Positions 1 through 7,300 of a DNA stretch of 11,032 nt are shown here, in pieces (the first letter of the stretch is position 1; every line of letters begins with the position of its first letter). Under the pieces are notes generated by a model, which was not told where the DNA came from, did no database searches, and worked only from the letters and a program-made list of their open reading frames with translations. Origin of the DNA: UBA1562 sp041653955 (GTDB taxonomy: Bacteria; Omnitrophota; Gorgyraeia; Gygaellales; Profunditerraquicolaceae); contig JBAZEH010000038.1 of assembly GCA_041653955.1 (NCBI GenBank), forward strand, positions 1 to 11,032, written 5' to 3'. The position numbers and the translations under genes were made by a program.

Positions 1-504
1 TGTAAGGAAGTCGATCTCATTTACACTCTTGAATTCATCAGCCGATAGCCGTCCATGAGTATTGTGTGTCTGGCTCATCGCTTTAAGATCATCTGCTACT
101 TTATTATCATTGCGCAGCAATCCGGCAAACGCGCGCGCAACAGCCATAGGCATACTGTTTATCTTGCCTTCCTCTGCTTTAGGGGACTTAAGGTTCACCA
201 GTACCACGTCATAATCACGAAGCCCCTTCAAATTATACCCTTCACGGTCCTGCGGCGCCGTGATAAGGGCGGTCGCGCCCTCTTTGCCATAACCAACAAC
301 AAAGTCAACCAGGCCCTGTTCGCCCGCTCCTTTAACAACAATACTATCAACCACTTCTCTTACGCCCATATCTTCCAATCTCTCAGCAGTGGCTTTATTA
401 TCCGCATAGGCTATTATTTTCGCAGTCCCGGAGAACATCGCTAAAGTCGTCATGGTGCCTGCATTTTCCATTATCGCATTAGCACCTATAATAATAGACC
501 TGCT
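1..504 (-). repeat. Shared C-terminal module, copy in PEP synthase-like protein (truncated by window edge)
   Basis: Residues 1258-1425. IIIGANAIMENAG has its GANA at 1264; NSMPMAVARAFAG starts at 1373, 109 residues later. Between them is an alternating strand/helix pattern with K-x-x-A-x-x-L-x-x-M-G. The same order occurs in both upstream genes. The final ~25-30 residues lie outside the window. Confidence 0.85.
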
Positions 505-3500
505 TTGTCCTTTGCCCATCCTGGAATGTTTAAGAGTGTAAACAAAATTCTCTATCCCCACCGAAGTCGCCATATAAGCTATACCATCTTGCGGGCTAAG
601 GTCAGCCTGAAGAGCGGGCGTTCTAGAAACGGCTCCTGATCTGGCAGAAAGTTCTTCTGTTGCCTGCGTACCTTCCTCCTTAACCAACACCGGCCCAGGC
701 ATAGTTAGAACTTCGCCTTCAAAACTTACCATCGGTACTCCTTTTGCCTCCGCTATATTCGTCCATACTTTCTGCGAATTTACCCAACCCTGTTCCTTTC
801 TCTCGGCAGGTATCTGGATATAATCGCTCTCGTAATCCTCGGCAAAAACATACGAAAGATAACGATCCTTATTCTCCGTAAGGAACGATATACCTGAATT
901 GATGTAATAGTCGAGTATAAGCGTATTGGAAAGGATATCAAGCTCCATTCCTATCTTAAACCCGTCCTTGCCGGGAACAAGCCCGATCCTGCCAAGAAGG
1001 TCCTTTACTTTGCTTACCTCATCCAGGGTACGCACCAGGTCAAGCTTTATACCTATATTATCCCTTTTGGTTATCTCCCTTGCCTTCTTTACTCCTTCAA
1101 ACTGCCATAACGAGAATTCTTGATAGTCAGGATCCACTACCCTTGCTAAACCGTTAAATCCTATCTGCGGGTTCTCATCAAACGGCTCAAAATCATTGCC
1201 TCCAAGCAGGGTTACATAAAGATACTTCTGCGAATCATCTGTTGAATATATTATAGGCACGTCATCGGGTGTCTTATTGGCCAATTCAGTTAAAAGAAGC
1301 GCGACCTTGTTAATAACATAATCCTTAGCCGTATTCTTTTCGCCGATCTTATCCTCCACCTCTTTCCTTAAATCCGGATCCTTTATCTCTCCTGCGTCAT
1401 AATCCATGAGTATGCGCGGGTGGATATTGGTGCTTTTTATGACATCTGCCGCATCTACCTCAACTGCCGCCACTCTTTGAGGGGTGCCCATAGATAACTT
1501 AGCAGGCATGGTAAAATCCCTGACCTCGGGATTAACGCCTTTTTGCGCCAACTCCTTCTCCTGCTCTGCGACCACCATGACAACATTCTTATATACTTCA
1601 GGTACGACGCCGATAGAGTCAATGCCGCATTCAACCAGGAACCCTGCGAAAGCCGGGTCATTTGACGGCCGTTGTCCGCATAAACCGGTAGTAATCCCGT
1701 ACTTCTTGGCGGTCTTTATCACTATTTCTATGGCCCTCTTTACCGCCGGGTTGGCTTCGTTTGCGAAAATCCTCATCTTATCATTATCCCTGCCTATTGC
1801 CAGCGTAAACTGGGTCAGGTCATTTGAACCTATAGACATAAAAGCCTTGGTATTATATTTTTTGGCTAATTCCGCCAGTTTTGAGAAGAACTCATCAGCC
1901 AGGATAACGTTAGCGGCGACCTCTACCATAATCCCGAGCTGGCAAGGATTATCACCCTTAAAGAGGCCGTGCTTTGCCATCAATGCCGCGGCCTCCTCCA
2001 TCTCTTCTACTGTCCTCACCACCGGGAACATTACATCTATGTTCGGCTGAATTTCCCTTGCTTTCGCGATAGCTTCAAGCTCCATCTCAAATGCCCCGGT
2101 GTATTCCAAAGAAAGCATGCGGTAGATGCCGCGGTTACCCATCATCGGGTTATTCTCATGCGGCTCAAAGAGTATACCGCCTGCCTGGTCGCGGTATTCA
2201 TTAGTCTTGAAATCAGTAGTACGGAACTTGACCCTCTGCCCGCCGGTCTGCGCTGCCGCTATCAGGGCAACGGCGTTAGCAAGCTTATCAATATAAAACT
2301 CCCTGTAACTATTATACCCGTTTATAGTGTTTTCTATCGTCTCGCCTAACTTCAGCTCTTTATCGTTGATTATCTTCTCTTCTACCCACTTTTTCTCTGC
2401 CGCATCCTTTAAGCTGCCTTCTTTATATTTGTCATAAACCATGCCGGCCAAAGGGTGTATCTTGATCTCGGTGGTATCCACAAACTCCTTGCGCACCAGG
2501 CTTGAGCCGTAATGCGAAGGGAACCTGGACAATCCATACACGCTCATAGCAAGGAATGGGCTTGCCACGATAACGCCCACTCTGGTCTTTGTTACGGGCA
2601 GGCTTGGTATATGCACATTATCGGATATTGCCACAACGGGAAGCGCGGTATCATAAACCCTGCCCTTATTGGCATCGACGGTAATAAGATCGCCTTCCTT
2701 GATATTCGTAGTTGCAAAACGTGTACCTACGATACAGGGGACTTTCAATTCTCTCGCGACTATGGCCGCATGGCATGTAGGCCCGCCGTCATCCGTGATT
2801 ATGGCCCCGGCCCTCTTCATGGCAGGCACCATATCCGGCGTAGTCATGGTAGCTATCATGATATCGTCCTTCTGCACTTTCTCAAGCTCCCTGGCGAGAT
2901 CCGGTCCTTCTTTGGATGAATCAATTATTACCGCTTTCCCCGCGGCTGCCCTTGCCCCTACAACTCCGCTTAACAATACCCTCGCCTTAGAGGCTACATC
3001 ATCAGCAATTACGGTATTCTCCATCTTTACGATATCGTGGTTGTCTGCCTCCCATTTGCTCCATACCGTCTCAGGCCTTGCCTGCAATATCCAGAGTTTA
3101 CCGGTATCGTCAAAGGCCCACTCTATATCCATATATATCCCGTAATGCTTCTCTATTGCTTCGCACGCCTTAGCAACCATCTTCACCTGCGCATCGGTAA
3201 GGCAGAACTGGTGGCGCTCCTCATAGCTGGTATCAACTTTCTCTATGCCCTCTTTTGCAGTAACCCCGGATTTCTTTAAAGGCACAAACTTCTGCAGTTT
3301 GGAACCGAAATCCTTGCGTAACAAACGGAATTTCTTATCAAGGATCCAGGTATCGGGTGTCGCTGTACCGCTTACAACCGCCTCACCTAACCCATATGAT
3401 CCGTCTATTTTATAGACCGGAAAGCCCGTCCCTACCTCTACGGTAAAAGCAGTCCCTGCCACCTTGCTGTATACCATCCTTTGTATTACAGCGCTAAGAT

Positions 3501-4275
3501 ATGTCCTGCCGTGATCAAAATTATTTTGGTGGCGATAATATATGGCGCGGTCCGTAAATAATGACGCCCAGTTCCTGCGCACTGCTCCGACTACCTGCTC
3601 GACGCCGATCATATTCAAATAGGTATCCTGCTGCCCGGCAAACGACGCGTCCGCGGTATCCTCGGCTGTTGCTGAGCTGCGCACGGCTACCGGCTCTGCG
3701 TTAGGGCATAATTCATTGTATGCCGCCTCTATTTCCTTCCTTACTTCCGCGGGCATCTCTGATTTCTCTATGGCATTGCGGATATCCTGGGCAGCGAAAG
3801 ACAATTCCATAGAATTCTCATATCCCCCTTCGGCATTCTCTACTCTTTGCAGCCTCTCGTCAATAAACTCCTGCAGGGTTATCTTCTTGCCCCCTTCAAT
3901 ATCTACGAGGCCGTTCTTTATATGTTCCCTGTATGCCCTGGTAGTAACGGCTATCCCGTTAGGTACCGAGACCTCTTTTACGAATTGCAGCAATTCTCCT
4001 AAGTTCGCGCCTTTGCCTCCTGCTACGGAGACATTGTTTTTGCCGATCTCCGAGAACATAACAACAAGCTTCTCGTTAAGGTCGCCCTTAAGGTCCCTGG
4101 CTATATCCGACGCCGTTGTGCCCTTGTTTTTAGCGGCAGAAGGCCTCAAATTATCGACAGCAGCTATATCCGGGCTGTAAGCTAATAACGGCATACCGGT
4201 AAAGATAAAGCTGAATATGATCGCGAAAGACACTACCCTTGCCAGAACGCTCCTCTTGAAGAACTGCGTACTCAT
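1..4275 (-). CDS. ppsA: Phosphoenolpyruvate synthase-like protein with leader, degenerate second barrel and shared C-terminal module (3' end outside window)
   Basis: The frame is open for 1,425 codons from the ATG at 4273-4275 to the left edge, with no stop. PEP synthase converts pyruvate, ATP and water to PEP, AMP and phosphate. Domains in order: hydrophobic leader 1-34; D-x-L-R motif 41-49; ATP-binding PPDK_N domain about 70-405 (GGKGANL at 86, RSSATAED at 199, QARPETVW near 398); mobile phosphohistidine domain with GGPTCHAA, catalytic His502; PEP/pyruvate TIM barrel about 545-885 (NPMMGNRG near 709, Mg-ligand candidates Glu785 and Asp819 in SIGSND, catalytic Cys866 in CGQRPS). The TCH and CGQ signatures fit PEP synthase better than pyruvate phosphate dikinase. 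E. coli PpsA has about 790 residues, so more than 500 are extra: leader, degenerate barrel copy at 945-1190, linker, and the C-terminal module from about 1258. By comparison with the two neighbours about 25-30 residues are missing at the left edge. The start is supported by an AAGGAG 7 bp upstream. It is the third gene of the cluster. Confidence 0.93.
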   Translation of the reverse strand, partial: MSTQFFKRSVLARVVSFAIIFSFIFTGMPLLAYSPDIAAVDNLRPSAAKNKGTTASDIARDLKGDLNEKLVVMFSEIGKNNVSVAGGKGANLGELLQFVKEVSVPNGIAVTTRAYREHIKNGLVDIEGGKKITLQEFIDERLQRVENAEGGYENSMELSFAAQDIRNAIEKSEMPAEVRKEIEAAYNELCPNAEPVAVRSSATAEDTADASFAGQQDTYLNMIGVEQVVGAVRRNWASLFTDRAIYYRHQNNFDHGRTYLSAVIQRMVYSKVAGTAFTVEVGTGFPVYKIDGSYGLGEAVVSGTATPDTWILDKKFRLLRKDFGSKLQKFVPLKKSGVTAKEGIEKVDTSYEERHQFCLTDAQVKMVAKACEAIEKHYGIYMDIEWAFDDTGKLWILQARPETVWSKWEADNHDIVKMENTVIADDVASKARVLLSGVVGARAAAGKAVIIDSSKEGPDLARELEKVQKDDIMIATMTTPDMVPAMKRAGAIITDDGGPTCHAAIVARELKVPCIVGTRFATTNIKEGDLITVDANKGRVYDTALPVVAISDNVHIPSLPVTKTRVGVIVASPFLAMSVYGLSRFPSHYGSSLVRKEFVDTTEIKIHPLAGMVYDKYKEGSLKDAAEKKWVEEKIINDKELKLGETIENTINGYNSYREFYIDKLANAVALIAAAQTGGQRVKFRTTDFKTNEYRDQAGGILFEPHENNPMMGNRGIYRMLSLEYTGAFEMELEAIAKAREIQPNIDVMFPVVRTVEEMEEAAALMAKHGLFKGDNPCQLGIMVEVAANVILADEFFSKLAELAKKYNTKAFMSIGSNDLTQFTLAIGRDNDKMRIFANEANPAVKRAIEIVIKTAKKYGITTGLCGQRPSNDPAFAGFLVECGIDSIGVVPEVYKNVVMVVAEQEKELAQKGVNPEVRDFTMPAKLSMGTPQRVAAVEVDAADVIKSTNIHPRILMDYDAGEIKDPDLRKEVEDKIGEKNTAKDYVINKVALLLTELANKTPDDVPIIYSTDDSQKYLYVTLLGGNDFEPFDENPQIGFNGLARVVDPDYQEFSLWQFEGVKKAREITKRDNIGIKLDLVRTLDEVSKVKDLLGRIGLVPGKDGFKIGMELDILSNTLILDYYINSGISFLTENKDRYLSYVFAEDYESDYIQIPAERKEQGWVNSQKVWTNIAEAKGVPMVSFEGEVLTMPGPVLVKEEGTQATEELSARSGAVSRTPALQADLSPQDGIAYMATSVGIENFVYTLKHSRMGKGQSRSIIIGANAIMENAGTMTTLAMFSGTAKIIAYADNKATAERLEDMGVREVVDSIVVKGAGEQGLVDFVVGYGKEGATALITAPQDREGYNLKGLRDYDVVLVNLKSPKAEEGKINSMPMAVARAFAGLLRNDNKVADDLKAMSQTHNTHGRLSADEFKSVNEIDFLT
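706..1443 (-). repeat. Degenerate barrel copy 2 in the PEP synthase-like protein
   Basis: Residues about 945-1190 align with copy 1 over the order IHP (951), YSTDD (1010), GG-x-x-FEP (1025), NPQIGFNG (1035), LVRTLDE (1080), GFKIGM (1105), SNTLILD (1115) and a fading TENKDRY segment. The active-site positions have changed: Arg685 becomes Tyr1010, Arg715 becomes Asn1041, Glu785 becomes Asp1113, Asp819 becomes Lys1136, and no CGQ motif follows. It is therefore probably non-catalytic, and may serve in dimer formation or regulation. Confidence 0.75.
1621..2520 (-). repeat. PEP-utilising TIM barrel, catalytic copy 1
   Basis: Residues 586-885 of the PEP synthase-like protein. The copy starts with the PSHYGSSLVRKEF helix and the IHP motif (606) and includes FRTTD (Arg685), NPMMGNRG (Arg715), the metal ligand Glu785, SIGSND (Asp819) and CGQRPS (Cys866). 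All expected active-site positions are present. It is listed as a repeat because a decayed copy follows at 706-1443. Confidence 0.9.
4174..4275 (-). other. Secretory-type leader of the PEP synthase-like protein
   Basis: Residues 1-34 have basic residues at 8, 9 and 14 (FKR and AR), a hydrophobic stretch at about 14-26 and an end at TGMPLLAYS, giving possible signal-peptidase sites around residues 32-34. The D-x-L-R-x-x-A-A-K motif follows at 41-49 (4129-4155). The normal cytoplasmic enzyme has no such extension. Cleavable signal peptide and uncleaved membrane anchor both fit; I infer membrane targeting, not its final side. Confidence 0.72.
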
Positions 4276-4282
4276 TTTTCTT

Positions 4283-4288
4283 CTCCTT
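4283..4288 (-). promoter_or_regulatory. Shine-Dalgarno site of the PEP synthase-like gene
   Basis: AAGGAG on the minus strand lies 7 bp before the ATG at 4273-4275. It decides the start and shows that the hydrophobic leader is translated as part of the enzyme. Confidence 0.85.
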
Positions 4289-4321
4289 TGTAAGTTAATA
4301 CGGGATCTGTCCTTATATATA

Positions 4322-7300
4322 TTAAATCTTGCCTATAGTCTCCTCATACGCGACCTGCGCCCTGGCTACTTCTTCAGTAGCTAATATCGCGGGTATATCC
4401 GTCATCTGTGAAGTAAGGTCATTTAACAGCATTGCATTATCAGCTGATATCTGCCCGCTCCTGTGATAAGCCGCGGTCATCTGCCTGAAACTCTCGGCTA
4501 CCTCGGCGGTATCGGCTATGCTCGCAAAGGCCCTGGCGAAAACCAGAGGCATACTGTTCACTAACCGCGAATTGCCCGTTTTAGCCGCCTTTAATCCTGA
4601 TATCTTCAGGTATTTTTTCGTAGACGGATTTAAATTAGCGCCTTCCATATCCTTTTCGGCAACTACCAATGCGATATCCTCATAAGAAGCAAGCATATTC
4701 TCCTTGTGCAGATCAACGATAACATGCGTGATCGTTTCATCCAGCCCCTCCTGGATGATGCCGGCCAATCTGTCTGCGCCTATCGCCTTTAAGGCATCGG
4801 CGGCTTCCTTATCCTTCGCCCAAAGCACTACTTTGCATGCGCCTGCATCCGCAAGCATCTTAAGGGATGTCAACGCGCCCGCGTTCTCAAGGATAGCATT
4901 GGCCCCTACAACCACGGCGCCCTTATTATGATTAACGTCATCCGTGAAGCTCTTGGCAGTTACAATAAAATTATTATAGCGCTCTGACGTTCCTTTATAG
5001 ACAGTATCCTCCGCAGCCTGCATACTCCTGGCCATTTCCGCCTGGCTCATTATTCCGGCGATATCCATATCCTCACCGGAGGAACGTTCGCCCATACTGA
5101 ATTGCGCGCTGGGCTTGCCTTTAGCCTGGTCCTCTGGCCTGATAAAGGCCTGTGCCTCGCCGAATCTCACAGGCCTATCAAGCACCTTTGGCTTTACGGC
5201 CTCATCTGAAGAGGCGGCCTCTACCGTGGCGGCTATATCCTTCTGGCGGTTACGCACTAGCATGAGTTGATTCTCAAACTCATTCATCTTAAACGAATAA
5301 CTCATCTCGTTATCGTAGCCAACCTCCATCCTGTAAATATTTCCAACTACCTGATTCACGAAATCCTCATAGATTATTGAGCCTGTGCGCAGCCCCGTTA
5401 TAGTATCCTGCCAGCGGTAACGCCCGTCTTCAAACTTGTCCTGTTCGCTGAATAACCTTAATACTTCCGGAAATTCGCTGCCGACCCTCGCAAGATAGCT
5501 GCGTACCAGGTCTTGAGGCACATCGCTGGGAAGCTCTACTAAAAAGTCAAAGATTGAACCGCCGACTATATCAATAGACCCGTCCACATATGCCGTGGGA
5601 GTACGCAAGGCGGTAAAAAGCGCGTTTACCGCAAGGTTCTGCTTAACGCCTTTTGCCGCTCCGGTTGACTTGGGATTAAAGTGCCCCATTACCCCTTTCT
5701 TATCTCCTCCGGTATACATATGGAAGGTAGTCCCTAACACTGTAAGTTTATTCTTGCCGAAACCGCCAAAAAGCGTAGATAGGGCCATGGTAATATAACT
5801 GGCCCCGTTCGTAGAACATGAAGTGGGAGTAAAATACATCGCTCCGCTCTCCTTGACAAATGGGAGCTTTTGTAGATACCTGCCCATAAAATGTATGCCT
5901 CCGCCCATAGGCAGGAGCAGTTTCTTGGCGATCTGGGCCTTCAGATATATGAATGGCTCGTTGCCTGAAAGACGGCTATCCTGGATATTTCCAAGTATCT
6001 CTCTTAGGCGTACCAACTCTTCGGCGGCATCGCCCATCTTTTCATCAGCATACCCCAGGTTACCCTTGGCCGCCATCTCCCATACGGTCGGGCCTTCAAG
6101 TTTCAACTTCCCTTCGGAAGCGGCCTTCACCAGTGCCTGGTCTCCCATCTCTACTCCGCCTGGCGTAGCGTCAATCAGCATGCCGAAGTAATACTGCCTG
6201 CCGTCCTCTTCGCGCACAATAGCCGGACGAGGCATATTATCAAGAACGATATTCTGCTTCTTAAGCTCTTCGCTTAACCCTGAATTAAACTGGGTGATAT
6301 CCGCGAAATACACCACCCCTACCTTCTCATTATCCAAAAGTATGTTGACCGGATAAACGCTCGGGATATCCGCTGTGGTTTTAAAATCCATTTGCGCGGC
6401 CAAAACATTCCCGTCCGCCTCAAAGACAATACGCCTTGCTTCAATGAGATCGGTCATAGGTATTGAGGCATTATCTTTTGTCTTTACCTCAAGCCATGAA
6501 TCCCTGATAACCTGGTCTGCGAACATATCATTAGTTGATGCAAGGGCAGACGCGAACTTTTCATCGGCGGTCGCGCCCTTAAGCGCGCGGCTCCTTACCA
6601 GATACCTGCCTATATACCCTGCCTCTTTGGCATTGATGTCGCTTGCGAGGCGCAGCGCCATAGCCAGCCTTCCTATACGGCCAGTGCCGTCGCATGCCAT
6701 ATACGGCTTGTCGGAAGGCAGGACCCTCTTTGCCGCATCCACCTTGATATTCCTGAATGCCGCCGCAAAATTATCTTCGCTTAACAACCCTGCCATCTGC
6801 AATACGTCATACGCGAACACTCCGCCCGAACCTGCATAACGGGAGTATACCCTGTTAAGGGTATCTTTTTCAGCCTGCGAAAGGGCCACGCCTTTAGCGG
6901 CAAGGTGCCTTGACACGGATTCAGCGCTTGAGCCGTTGATCTCAATCGCATCGCCGTTACGTAATACCCTGTTCAATTTCTGCGCGTAGCTGCCTATTTC
7001 CGCCCTTAAGGGCTCAAATACACGCGGGTCATTGAAATCCTTCTGCGCAGAATTTAAAAGGTAGCTGTACATGCGCCCGTAGAAACCGATCACAGCATCC
7101 TGTAATCCCTTATTATTAACCGCAACCGCGGAATGCTCCGCGGGGTCGACTGTCGGAGTTGATAAAAGGTATAACAATAAGGAGAGCTGCTGGGCGTTAT
7201 TGATGCCCGCGAGGAACTGTTCGACCGTCTTCCCGAATCCGGGGACTTTCGCGTCCTGGTCTTTTGCGGAAGTGAATATCCCAAGCAGGTTATCATATTT

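Noticed and set aside
55..4180. Plus-strand open frames of 60-190 codons across the left third (for example 1484-2050 and 2669-3145)
   Set aside because: They lie opposite the minus-strand PEP synthase-like gene, which has continuous family motifs through the same positions; their translations resemble no protein and have no ribosome sites.
4276..4321. Possible promoter in the 46-bp gap (AT-rich TATATATAAG on the minus strand)
   Set aside because: A -10-like run alone, without a recognisable -35, is weak in an AT-rich gap; a shared transcript explains the layout equally well.
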